A stretch of 64,000 nucleotides of DNA from Oscarella lobularis (Eukaryota > Porifera > Homoscleromorpha > Homosclerophorida > Oscarellidae). Of the stretch, positions 43,723 to 56,000 are shown piece by piece (the first letter of the stretch is position 1; each line of letters begins with the position of its first letter). A program made the translations under genes and the position numbers. Where the stretch lies: assembly GCF_947507565.1 (NCBI RefSeq), contig NC_089176.1, forward strand, positions 2,542,001-2,606,000, given 5' to 3'. Under the pieces are notes generated by a model that saw nothing but the letters and a program-made list of their open reading frames with translations, had not been told where the DNA came from and ran no database searches.

Positions 43723-45305
43723 GAAGGAGGTTCGCCGCTCAAGAAACTGAACGACTAACTGTGCTTTAGCTAGCTAGCTTGCTTGTTTGCTTGCTAATAG
43801 AACAGTTACAATTAGAAATTGAATTAGTCCTTGTGATGATGCTCTTTTTGACTATCACGATGCTGTGACAGTCCACGGAATTTACATGAGGAGTAAGCTA
43901 TTGCATCTTGTGGTTATCTTATCAATATACCTGGTTCAAAATGAAAGAGAAGTCCTCCTCCGTCTATTTTCGGCTACAGTAGGGAACTCCTAACTCACAG
44001 AATATAGGTACAGTACTGCGAGTTGATATCTTCGTGCCTTTGATTTCAGTCCGTTGACGAACTGAGACACTGGTCACAGGATATGGACCAGGACTGAGTT
44101 TTGTCTTATCAGGTCTCACAACCGGTTCCAACTGGACACGCTACCCGGAAGTAAGAAAGAAAGCGCCTTCAGGGAATCTTCTCGACGTGATTCTTCGCTT
44201 CGGAAAACGCTTGATGCAGAGAGGAACGAGAAAGGACCGATCGACTCGAATGTGAGGCTCGCGGTGCGCCTCGTGATTCGCATTCCTTCGATGCAGCAGG
44301 ACAAACCGTTCTTTCATGTCGCCAACGCAATTAAAAGCATCGAAACAGTTCCTCTTTCCTTTTTTCGGTACGCGGTAAGCTCGGGTTGAAGATTGAGGCG
44401 ACGCGGACGGCCAATGTCGGCCATGTTGACTTTGTATCCGGGGATAGCATTCTTTCGACCACGAGTTTGCTATATCTTCCATACACAGATACAGTACTGC
44501 AGACAAGCGAGCGAGCTCGACATGCATTAGATGCCATAAATCGTAGTGTTCAAATCCTTTCTACCACTCCCTTTGCACGTGCCTAAAATGCGAATGGGCG
44601 GGTCTCCGCACTTTCGATTCGTATATGGCGAGACAGGCGTAAAATATTTGATTGAATGTTCTGTAACAAGGAATGTTCAAGGAATTATTAACCCCAGCAG
44701 CTTCCAAATTTTGGCGTGTTTTGCCAACTACACACGGCACTACTACTGTACGCTTTCATCGAACAACAAATTGCTTTCCCTCCAACCTTCTAATTCGTGA
44801 CACGTGTTTGAATTCATACCGATTTGAACTTTGAACTCCAAGCCCAACCCACCTTGTTTTCCTAAGGAACCCATTAGCACAGCCAAAGGAAACTCGACTG
44901 CCCGACTCGTCCTTTCTACTTTTTGTACCGCAGCTAAGTGGTCTGTTGTCTAGCGTATGGGTTGCCCAATCGAAATGCGGACAACTGACGTCAATTCCCA
45001 AGAAAGGCATGTGTGGGACGCCCACCACGTGCAACTACTACTCTCGTTTGCCATACGGAAAGCTGGAAAAGAATGCCTGAATTGACTTGTTTTGCTGAAT
45101 TATCTTGTCTATGCTCTCCTCCTAGAAGATTTCGCTGCTCGCAGACGCAAATCACATAGCTCAATTACAATATCAAAAGAAAACCGCGTGCCGGCATCGC
45201 CCAGCGCGAGCACGGGGGAGGGCTTGCACCTATCATATTTGAAGGTCGCACGAGCTGAAACACAGCCATACACACCCCAGCCGCCCAACCAGTCGTATCC
45301 TCGCA
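43723..45305. repeat. Last A2 3' flank and start of the collagen-stalk region
   Basis: Contains the A2 3' module (44253-44445), which marks the end of the repeated units, and the second dispersed repeat (44755-45000). No A1 relic or A1 gene follows. The remaining sequence up to 45305 shows no gene and should contain the promoter of the next one. Confidence 0.55.
44755..45000. repeat. Dispersed repeat, copy 2
   Basis: Direct copy of 26310-26550 (shares TAATTCGTGACACGTGTTTG and GTATGGGTTGCCCAATCGAA). Both copies sit at edges where the D10C array meets other genes. Confidence 0.65.
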
Positions 45306-46812
45306 ATGCTCCTCAATCTCGTCGTCATCGTCGTCGTTGCTGGCGTCGGATACGCTGCCCAGACACCGCCAGACGTTCAACCGTCAATCTACGCCGATGA
45401 TAGCGGAAAAGTGCACCTTGCCGCACCCAACGGAATTTGCTTCGACACGGCCGCGGGATCGAACAAGAGCGGCGGCGCGTCGATGATACAAGGTCTCAAG
45501 GGCGAAAAAGGCGAAACAGGACTAAAAGGAGAGCGAGGAGGCGATGGAAGCAAAGGCGACGCGGGAGCTCCCGGTACAGAAAAATCAGAAAAATGCTTCT
45601 GCGTAAAAAGAAATCGAGTATTGTGGTATAGGACGCGATGGTCGTGACGGCCAAAACGGCCGCGACGGGCTTCCCGGTGCAAATAGCTCGTGCGTGTGCT
45701 CTTGTCCCAGTTTATCCGGTGGCGGATCCTCGTCGCAGAGCAAAGTGTACGAATACGAACTATACAAGGCGCCGGGGCCGAACTGGTCCAACATCAACTT
45801 ACGATCGGTTTCCGCTTACAAGGGCGGACGAATTAGCATCGTGACGTTCGGCCTGGACAAGTATTACCACGAGCTCCTGTCGTCTCAATTCGTCTGCGTT
45901 TACGAGAACAAGAACGGCGATAAGTTCTTTTCGCCGTACGCGTGGCTCGGCTACCCTAAACCCCAATCGCGTTACCTCAGTATTCAATGCGACGTGCCGA
46001 CCGTGAGTGCCGTGGCGTTGAACGATCGGGCATTCACAGTGTCCGTCTACTTTCGCAACGACTCCCAATCGGTTCTGTTCTACAGTGGCAAGCTGGGCGA
46101 CGATCAGCTCGTTTTTGAAGAGAACTGGAAGTCGTACGAATTTTTCACGGTCAATTCGACGGTCGTGATTTCAGCCTACGGTCTCAATCCGGCATTCGAC
46201 GTCAAGGCGACGTTCACGTGGTCGAACGGCACGACGCTGGCCGTTACTACGCAACCGACGGCATCAAATCAGATCGTCGTCAATTTGCAAAAGTATACGA
46301 CTACGTTCCGAGGACAGCACACCGTTACAATGAGTCTGACGACTTCGAGCGGAACGATAGCGTTCGCTGGCTCGACTGGGGGTGACTCTATCGTCTTGAT
46401 AGGCGACGCGCTTAAGCCCCATTCGGCGTGTAGTCAATATAATCTTCTCGATCAGCAATGGAGAAAAACGTCCAATATAGTCTCTAGCACCTATTGTGAT
46501 GGACCGAGCGGCAGTTCAAGATCGGGCTTCAAAGTTGGATGGAATCGTTTTGATGCGGCAATTGGCGGTTCTATGCCTCATGCGTGCGTCGAAAGACAGT
46601 ACGTTTGTGGCGCCTTTCGCGGAGGTTGGTTTGATGGAGCCGTGCCGACAGTGGTGGGGGTCGAGATTGATGCCAAAGTGTGTTTCTACAGCCGATACGG
46701 TGGATGCTGTGCTACTCAAGTCGACGTGAAAATCGTCAACTGTGGAGCTTTCAACATCTACTATTTGCCGCAGGTTCCCTTTTGTAATTTGGCATATTGT
46801 AGCAAGGTCTAA
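45306..46812 (+). CDS. Collagen-stalked D10C-domain protein, copy 1
   Basis: Two exons, 45306-45573 and 45632-46812 (intron of 58 bases, phase 1), 482 aa. Signal peptide MLLNLVVIVVVAGVGYAAQ, a short region with PNGICFDTA, then Gly-X-Y repeats (GLKGEKGETGLKGERGGDG) that continue across the intron as GRDGRDGQNGRDGLPG. A Cys cluster (CVCSCP) and a Ser/Gly hinge follow. The N-terminal module (NWSNINLRSV, KYYHELLSSQFVCVYENK) aligns with that of the array proteins. The D10C domain has DQQWRKTSN, GWNRFDAAIGG, CGAFRGGWF, CFYSRYGGCC and VKIVNCGAFNIYYLPQVP. The stalk suggests trimer formation, as in collectins and ficolins (inference). Confidence 0.88.
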
Positions 46813-47223
46813 AAGGCAATTGAATGGCAAAGGATTTAGAGAAGGCCTGTTGCATGGCCTGCTGTTAGCACGAGAGTCATTGATTGGCAAAATTTCACGT
46901 TTGCAAGAAATAAATGAGTGAATGTTGCTGGCTTTATTATACTAGCGAGTGAAGATCCCAGCAACGTTTTCTCAAAAAGTGTATAGAATGGTGAGTCTCT
47001 TTGTTTCTAATCAGAAGCGCGAATTTAGACGCTGCTCTTCGGTATATAGGCCGGAAGAGTGGTGAAAGAGTGGGATACCGACCAAGCTAATGGGCGCTCG
47101 TGATTGGCTCGCGATCACGCGCCATTATGAAAAGCGCGTGCCGGGGGAGGACTAGCTTGCACCTATATCATATAGGGCCGAAACACACACCCCCTGCAGG
47201 TCAACCCCTCGTCTCCTTGCAAT
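46813..47223. other. Spacer between the two collagen-stalked genes
   Basis: 411 bases with the 3' end of the first gene and the promoter of the second. The stretch GGGGGAGGACTAGCTTGCAC near 47143-47162, followed by CTATATCATATAGG, parallels the sequence before the first gene (GGGGGAGGGCTTGCACCTAT near 45214), so the promoter was duplicated with the gene. Confidence 0.5.
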
Positions 47224-48712
47224 ATGCTCCTCCATCTCGTCGTCGTCGTTGTTGCTGGCGTCGGATACGCTGCCCAGACACCGCCAGACGTTCAACCGGC
47301 AATCTACGCCGATAATAGCGGAAAAGTGCACCTCGCCGCACCGAACGGAATCTGCTTCGACACGGGATCGAACAAGAGTGGCGGCGCGTCGATGATACAG
47401 GGTCTCAAGGGCGACAAAGGCGAAACAGGCAAGCAAGGACTAAAAGGAGACAGAGGAGGCGATGGAAGCAAAGGCGACGCAGGTACAGAAAAATCAGAAA
47501 ACGCTTCTGTGTAAAAATTGTGTATTGCGCGGTATAGGACGCGATGGTCGTGACGGCCAAAACGGCCGCGATGGGCTTCCCGGTTCAAAGAGCACGTGCG
47601 TATGCTCCTGTCCCTCCTCCGGTGGCGGCGGATCTTCGTCGCAGGCGTACGAATACGCACTTTACAAGGCGCCGGGGCCAAACTGGTCAAACATCAACTT
47701 ACGATCGGTTCCCGCTTACGAGAGCGGACGAATCAGCATCGTTGTGTTCGGTCTGGACAAGTATTACCACGAGCTCATGTCGCCTCAATTCGTCTGCGTT
47801 TACGAGAACAAGAACGGCGATAAGTTGTTTTCACCGTACGCGTGGCTCGGCTACGCGAAACCCCAATCAAAGCAGCTAACTATTCAATGCGACGTGCCGA
47901 CCGTGAGTGCCCTGCCGTTGAACGATCGGACATTCACAGTGGCCGTCTACTTTCGCAACGACTCCGAATCGGTTCTATTTTACAGCGGCAAGCTAGGCGA
48001 CGATCAGCTCGTTTTTGAAGAGAACTGGAAATCGTACGAATTTTTCACGCCCAATTCAACGGTTGTGATTTCAGCCTACGGTCTCAATCCGTTATTCGAG
48101 GTCACGGCGACGTTCACGTGGCCGAACAGCACGACGCTGGCCGTCAGCACGCTACCAACGGCATCAAATCAGATCGTCGTCAATTTGCAAAAGTATTCGA
48201 ATATGTTCCGAGGACAAAACACCGTTACAATGAGTCTGACGACTTCGAGCGGAACGATACCGTTCGCTGGTTCAACTGGGGGTGATTCTGTCGTCTTGAT
48301 AGGCGACGCGCTTAAGCCCCATTCGGCGTGTAGTCAATATAATCTTCTCGATCAGCAATGGAGAAAAGCGTCCAATACAGGCTTTGGCAGTTATTGTGAT
48401 GGATCGGGCGGCAGTTCAAAATCGGGCTTCAAAGTTGGATGGAATCGTTTTGATGATGCAATTGGCGGCTCTATGCCAACTGCGTGCATCAAAAATTCGC
48501 ACGCTTGCGGCAGCTCTGACGGAGGTTGGTTCAATGGAGTCGTGCCAACAGTGGTGGGGGTCGAGATTGATGCCGAAGTGTGTTTCTACAACCAATTCGG
48601 TGGATGCTGTGCTCATCACGTTAAAGCCAAAATCGTCAACTGCGGAGCTTTCCACGTCTACTATTTGCCGTTCGTCCCCGCTTGTGATTTGGCATATTGT
48701 AGTAAAGATTAG
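47224..48712 (+). CDS. Collagen-stalked D10C-domain protein, copy 2
   Basis: Two exons, 47224-47482 and 47538-48712 (intron of 55 bases, phase 1), 477 aa. Signal peptide MLLHLVVVVVAGVGYAAQ. Gly-X-Y run GLKGDKGETGKQGLKGDRGG, then GRDGRDGQNGRDGLPG, then CVCSCP. Same N-terminal module and D10C domain as copy 1 (DQQWRKASN, GWNRFDDAIGG, CGSSDGGWF, CFYNQFGGCC, VKIVNCGAFHVYYLPFVP). The frame of exon 2 is open through the intron, but unspliced reading would lose the signal peptide and the first collagen run. Confidence 0.88.
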
Positions 48713-48901
48713 AGGCAATTTAATTTACTAGTGTGAGATTTGCTTGTATCGACTGAGGTTTTAGGCTTTTTTGTTTTGGTTGCTCGCTTGCGCCAAATAA
48801 TAAATGAATGTTGCTGAGGTGGCACAATTTATGATACGGGACAGTTTTGCATACCAGTTTTGCATAACAGTTTGCATACCAAGGGCGTCTAGAGGAAAAT
48901 C

Positions 48902-51900
48902 ATGAAATCTGCCTTGGTTATCGACGGTAATGATGCGACTGCGGTCGGCTGCGATTCCACGTTTCTCCCTCGCTTGCTCCCGTCGTTGAAAACAAAGATC
49001 TCTGGCGAGAGAGGTTACATTATCGAGTTGCTGAGCAGGGCTCTGTATAGCGTTGAGGTATTCGAGACGAAATCGACGACGACTCGGGACGGTCTGCTTG
49101 ATCATATTCGCAGCTTCCTGCGTCTGAGAGTCGAAGAAGGTACTGTAACAGTAATTAATTAGACACATCCTTGTCGTAAAGCAATTTTTCAGATATAATT
49201 ATTTGGTATTTCGGTGCTGGACAACTGTTAACGGGCGATTGGTGTTTACCAGATGGAAATACGATTTCTTTCAAAGACATATTTGACCTTTACAGGAGTT
49301 TCTCCCCAGGAGCTTACTTTGGTTTAGTAACGGATTGTGCATCATCTGGCCAATGGCTTCGAGACTGTGGCGCGACATTGGATGAGATGGGAATTGCCGC
49401 GTGTGGACACCACGCAAGAAACGAGGGTGTTATGATTGCAATGTATTGCTCGTGTTTAGCAGATGAAATTCCGCGAGAAAATTATTTTCCTGAACATTGT
49501 GTACAAAGCAACGGGCGACGCCTAATCATCTGTTGGAATTCAGATGGCAATCAAACATCTGTAATGTATCACTTTTGGAGAATACGATGTAGGAACAGGC
49601 AAAATCATGAATGTGACATCACAGGAAGGTGGATGCAGTCGTCATTGATCATTGATGATGATCTGTACTTGTATAAGACCAGCTATGATAGGTATGAACG
49701 ACAGCGGAAACTGAAGACATACGGTAAGAACTCTGATCGAAAACGTTTTTGATTATGGTCATTTTTTTGCAGCGCGCATTCTTAACCAAGATCCGGAAGC
49801 TGGTCAAATCTATCAAGAGGCCTTGCGCGAGGGATCGGCCATCATTCCAGTGCTGACTATCAATTTGATGGGCCCGGATGGCGTCGGCAAAACGTGTCTG
49901 AGGAGGCATTTGCTTGGACTACCATTTGAACATCAGCCAAGCACAAGAGGTATAGAAACTCAAGTTGCTATGACATCAGCTAAATGTTGGAAAGAAATGA
50001 GCAAAAAAGCTCGCGAAGACACTGTGAGTGTCACAATCGCTAACAACATATTTACTCTTCGTAAGAAGAAAGACACGTTAGACATGATTCGACCCGTTGA
50101 AGAAGAACAAGCGATTATTCATACAGATATTTCGCCCTGTATACGTGTTATGCATAAGACCGACGATGGTCAAATAACAATGCAAATAGAGAAAGTAGAC
50201 ACTGTTGGTGATCAATTGAAAGTCAGTGAAATCACTGACTTGACTCGTGATAAGGTTCAACGCATTAAAAGAACGGTGACGACACCTGGAAATTATGAAC
50301 GCTTTCCCGTGTCGCAGAAAACTGAAGAACTGGTTGTAAACTTTCGCGATCAAGCCGGTCAGGGGCGATTTCTCATGACTCACAGCAGCCTCACAGCGTC
50401 TCGGTCTCGCTTCAAGTCGACTATTAACATCCTCGTCTTCAACGTGTGCAAGCCTCTCGATGAAGAGACTGTGTCCGTCTTTCGATTGGATCCAGAGAGC
50501 CGAGGTGAAAGACAGGAAACCCACAGCGTCACGGTAACTACTTTGAAAAATTTCGAGCACTGGATAACGGCGGAAATGTTAGCGGAAGGAGGACACGATG
50601 AAGTTGCCGCTTCTTCAACGACTGATCATTTGGGCCGGGTTTTAGATGAACAGTTACGGTACCCTATATTTGTGTTTCTCGCCACCCACGGTAGAGACAA
50701 GAATGCTACGACGAAGCTCTTGAAGCGTCAAAATGAGCTTTTGACAAAATTAGTTCATCACTGCAACATTAGCTCGCACGTTCTAGTTTTGGGAAAACTT
50801 GAGCCTCAGGAGAACATTCTAAGGAGATTGCTCAGAACTTTACGTAAGGCGTTTTCGTCACAACCTGCTGAGAATGTCCTGGAAGAAAAACGAGTGTTTT
50901 GTCTTGTTGAGAACACTCTTTCGGGTCCTTCTAGTCAAGACCCCACCATCCAAGACATCCGCGAGCAAGGAAAACGGATGGCTGCTTCGTATTGGTCAAA
51001 ACAGCCAGCGCTTCCATTACCGTGGCTCAATCTGATGCAAATTCTGGCTGAATTTAGACAAAGGACTGGTCGGGCAATCGCTACTCTTCCTGAGGTCTAT
51101 CAACTAGCAACGGAAAACTGCCACATTCCCAAAAATGCTGTTTCGACAGCCCTAGCCTATCTCAATAGTTTCAATGCCGTTCTACATTTTTCAGACGCTC
51201 CGCAGCTTAGATACAAGGTTTTCACTGATCCCCAGTGGCTATTTGACGCAATGGCTATATTCATCACTCCTCCTAGTCCTCTAACATTCGCCAATCGGCA
51301 CCTCCACCAGGCCTGGCTCGGCGTGTACGAAACGGGCATCATGGTGTGGAGTCTCGCCGATCACTTGCTCAGAGAAAAGGCAAATATTACCCAGGAGGAA
51401 ATAGCCAGTATCTTGGAAGTACTTGAACTATTTGACGTCATCTGTTCAGATGAGTCATCTAATGTTAAACCTGGAATGAATTTTTTCATCCCTTGTCTTC
51501 TGACCGACTGCAAGCGACTAGACCCACTTACACCTGCTTCACCTTTCTGCTATTCCCCGCCATCTCTTTTGTACTACCCTGCCAATGTTGCTGTCGTTCC
51601 AGAACAGCTGTTTTTTCGTCTCGTCTCCCAATGCGTAAAGCGTTTCGGGAATGAACACAATCGACCGCTTTTGAAGCGAAATCGGTGTCTCTTCTATCTT
51701 CAAGATCTACTGAAATTGGAAATTCGCTATGTACAGGAAGGCTCGCTTATTGCTGTCACTTTATCGTGTGTGTCACGGGATGCTTCTTTTCAAAATACGG
51801 CCTTTATCAAGCACTGTCCTTTGATCCGTCAGTTCATAACAGATTCCCTTGATAAAGCTATAATGCGAGGAATGAAGGGACTGCATCTTGAGCTGCGCGT

Positions 51901-52423
51901 TTGTTATGCTGAAGGAGACCACGACGACGAGATCGTCTCAAAAGACAGCACAATGTGCCTGACAGGCTATCCCCCGAAGAATAGACAATGCTTGGTGACA
52001 GAATCAGGAACAGCCGTGGACGATTTGGAATTAGTTGGACTACAGTATTGGTTCGCTGACGTAACTGGTCACGAGTTCTTTCATGAGAGAGAGGGTAGAA
52101 TCAGTGTCGGACGAGAGGTACCCTGGCCTAATCTAGACGATGACAAAACATTTCAAAAAGTGGCGATTTGCGTTGCTAGTGGAGGAGGATGGAAATGGAG
52201 AACAGTAGGATACTCTCTTCACCAGAACGTACTAGATTCTAAGTTTGATAAATTGGCTGATGACAAAGAAAGGATGCTGACCGTGTTGCACGAGTGGAGG
52301 GCGGACGAAGGTCGAAATGCAACGGCATCAAAACTGAAGGAGGCGTGCCATGAAGCCGACATTTCAGGTGCTGTAGAACAATCGCTGAGAAGAAAAGGAC
52401 TCATCATAGACACTGTTCCATAA
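48902..52423 (+). CDS. Caspase-like / Roc-COR / Death domain protein
   Basis: Three exons, 48902-49139, 49193-49723 and 49773-52423, phase 1 introns of 53 and 49 bases, 1139 aa. Residues 1 to ~180 look like a C14 caspase-type fold: MKSALVIDGND, then IIIWYFGAGQ where YFSGHG is expected, then GLVTDCASSGQW with Cys128 at the nucleophile place. The usual His is not visible. Next comes a Roc GTPase (P-loop GPDGVGKTC near 291; switch DQAGQGRF near 453) with a ~115-residue insertion between the two. A COR-like region follows (PWLNLMQILAEFRQRTG, DPQWLFDAMAIFITPP). The C-terminus (ERMLTVLHEWRADEGRNATA, then KLKEACHEADISGAVEQSL) is Death-domain-like. Such proteins act in intracellular signalling; a cell-death or immune role is inference. 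Confidence 0.82.
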
Positions 52424-53009
52424 TTGGAACTTTTTTTTACCCTGTAGTATGTATCACGAACTCCAGCAGCGATCTCTGCTTGCTCACAAGCCCCTTCGAT
52501 AAGAAAACACATTTTTTATAGCCACGCGCCTGCGATTGCAACAGGGTACAGTGTCGGAAGGAGTACAGTAGACTCCGTACTGATTACGAATGATGAGCTC
52601 ACGCTGGGTGTGGGATCTGTCGCGAAAGAAAGCTTCCTCTCGCTTACTACAGTAGGCGGGCGTGAAGACTCGTTCCGACCTGGTCGTTCCAACGCGATGT
52701 GAACGTGTGTCTTGCTGAGTGCGTAACAATCGTCCGTTGCTTCTGCTGCCACTGGCTGCAATCCTTGTCGCCAGGCCCTGCCTTGTCGCGAACAAAGTGC
52801 ACATCCCGGATGAGCCTTTGTAGTGACGGCAGAGATATACTCTTTTATATCTCTGGTGACGACGTCGGCGAATTAGCTAATTGACAAAAGGCACCAATAT
52901 ACGGGTCTTCGACGCAGAAACTGACAGTACTGTGTAGTGATCCCTGACATTACAAAAATAAATGTCAGCAATAAAGTTCACACCAATTTACTCAGGAGAA
53001 ATGAAAGAA
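52424..53009. other. Convergent intergenic region
   Basis: 586 bases between two gene ends. A plus-strand open stretch at about 52519-52701 follows an acceptor-like ttttttatag and reads SVLITNDELTLGVGSVAKES and similar, ending at TGA, but no partner exon was found. Otherwise nothing is seen. Confidence 0.35.
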
Positions 53010-56000
53010 TCAAAACAAACCGCTGATCTCTTCTGTTTCTGGATCGATGTCGATATCAAAGAAACAGGGTCGAGTTGGAAGACCGGGCATTGTGCTCATC
53101 TGAGACAAAAAATAGAGGTTCATACTACCATTGCGACTCCTCTTACCGTTCCAAGGAGTGGATAGAGAAAACCAGCACCAACACTTGATCTCACATCTCG
53201 AATTGGAACAATAAAACCTTAGAACATCAACGTCAGATAAAACATAAGATACCTTCCTATCTGATCGTTTCACCATACCTGATGGTCGGCCTTTCAGCTC
53301 AGGATCATGAGACAAGGAAAGATGCGTTTTAGCCATGCACACGGGCAAGTTGCTGAATCCCTTCAGACCTCTTATTTTTCATTTGTCGACTACATAAATT
53401 ACATACTTTACCTGTTTTGTGTACAAGTCAATCTTTTTCCTCGCTTCAGGTAATATCTCTATGCTGTCAGCGCCGTACACTTTCTTGGCAATGACCTCTA
53501 TCTTTTCCTCAATGGAAAGCTAGAATAGAAGTCCTTAATTAATACAAAAGAAAAGAAAAACAGCGTATACAACCTCGAGATCATACAAAAACTTGAAATC
53601 AGTGGGCTGACTGCAGGCGTTCTCCACAGCCTTTGCAAGATTAGCTGCCCCTTCACCTGCAAAACGCAGTGAGTGAAGACTCTCAATAATTGACTATTTC
53701 TTTACCTCCTTCTGCCCAATGATTACAAACAACAGCGTCGAAGGCCCCCGCTTCTTTAGCCTTCGTCTGCACCGTTTCCAGTTCGGAGTCCGTGTCCGTT
53801 CTGCAAACACAACAAGATAAATATAGTATTATTTGATTGATTTAAAGCAAGTGACTGACGTGAATCGATTTATTGCCACGACAACAGGCAATCCAAACAA
53901 CTGAGCGTTTTCAATGTGTTTGGCCAGATTGGAGCACCCAGCTGCAACCAATTCTACGTTCTACACTCACAAGATAAACGCACAATGTAAATACGGCAGT
54001 CATATACGTATAGTTACCTCGCTAGTGTATTCAGCTTGCAGAGGTTGACCAGCTGTCACCTTTGGATTCAATCAATCAAAAAAATACAAATAAATAAGCG
54101 ACGCAATTAATTACCTTGGGTCCTCCGCCGTGCATCTTCAAAGCTCTCACCGTTGCAACCAAAACAACGCAGTTTGGAACGAGTCCTGATGAAACCAATA
54201 CAGACTCAATAGCAGAAATCAATACAATTTTTATTTTACCACTCGAGCGACATTTGATGTTGAAGAACTTCTCCATTCCAATGTCCGCACCAAACCCTGC
54301 TTCAGTCACTAAAAAATACAAACAATAGTACAGTAGTAGCAATAGCAACTACATTCGGCGTACTTACCAACAAAGCCGTCTTCACCAACCAATTTCAGTC
54401 CAATCTTGTCAGCGAGTATCGACGAATTCCCATGTGCTATATTAGCAAAAGGGCCAGCATGAACAAAAACGGGAGTACCCTTGCAAGAACAAAGTTGATT
54501 TATAATTAAATATACTCTGCCCACTCGACCCCTCACCTCTAAAGTTTGCATGAGATTGGGACGAATGGCATCCTTCATGAGAACGGCGAGAGCTCCGGTC
54601 ACGCCCAAGTCGTCAGCTGTGACGGGAACGCCTGCTTTGCTGCTCGCAACAACCATCTTCCCGAGTCTAAATTAAATTTAATATATATCTCCCCTCCTCT
54701 TCGCAAAACCATAATACCTTTCCCTCATGTCGGCCAGACTTGTGGTCAATGCAAGGACGGCCATGATTTCACTTGCGACAGCTATGTCAAATTGAGTTTC
54801 TCGCGTGAGATTTTTCTCCGTTGCCGATTGACCAATCGTGATTTTTCGAAGGTAGCGATCATTTGTGTCGAGTACTTGACGTTAAAATGAATATTTTTTG
54901 CAAAGATTGCGTGACTCTATTTCACCTCTTTGCCACGTGATTGTAGAAGAGTCAATATCGAGTCGAGCAAACGCTTTGATTTCGGCGGAAGTCAAAGAGG
55001 ATGGATCCGTCTTGTCAATTCCGAGTTTCTATAGAGAGCACACACACTATGAATTTTCTTTTCTCTGCAGAATGACAGTGCAATCGTACCTCAAGTCTCC
55101 TCAGTTGAATTGCTGAGAATTGTCTTTTTTTCCCTTTCTGGGTCGGAACGAGGCGATTGAAAAGAGCCTAATTGAAAAGAAGAACGCATTCGTTAGAATG
55201 TACGTTCCGTCTTCGAATTCTCACTTTATCCGTTTGCGTAGACTCGTGAAACATGCGAGCATCAATAGCAGCCGCTTCAGAGAAACAAACAAAAAAACAT
55301 AAGTGTACGACATGCAGACATGCAATACCGTACCTAAAAGATTATTCGCGGCTGTGATTGCGTGAATATCTCCCGTCAAGTGAAGATTGAACTAAAACCA
55401 GAACCTCGCTACTACGAAACACTTTCACTTTCCACACAACAAATGCCAACTAACTTCTTCCATGGGTATGACTTGCGAGTATCCGCCGCCGGCCGCGCCG
55501 CCTTTGATGCCAAACGTGGGCCCCTGCGACGGCTGTCGAACGCAGGCAAAAACGTTCTTACGCAGACGAGCTCCCAGCGCCTGGCACAGCCCAATGGTTG
55601 TCGTGCTCTTTCCTTCTCCCAAAGGAGTTGGGGTTATTCTATTAGTAGAACGCCTCTGTAGATACGCATTGCGAGAATCGTATTCGTTATTTACCCCGTG
55701 ATGACGACGTATTTGCCATCTGGTGCGTCCTTGAGACGATTCAGTACGGAAAGAGACACTTTGGCTTTCTTTGAGCCATAGAAATCGATCTATTCACGTG
55801 CATGCAAAAATGAGCATCTAAATTTTTTTATTAGATAGACATTTACTTCCGAAGGCAAGAGTCTGAGCTCTCTAGCCAGTTCGTCTATTGGCTTTGGAGT
55901 CTGACTCCGAGCTATTACGATATCACTAAATAAAATTAAGATTACTATTGATTTCTTGAAGAGTTCTTACTACGTTACCTCGGAACGGGAGCTTGGATGC

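Noticed and set aside
45389..45682. Pro/Ser-rich minus-strand open frame, also at 47304-47690
   Set aside because: Antisense of the collagen Gly-X-Y repeats, a common artefact.
52516..52761. Minus-strand open frame in the convergent intergenic region
   Set aside because: No splice partner, no family signs; overlapping open frames on both strands suggest chance.
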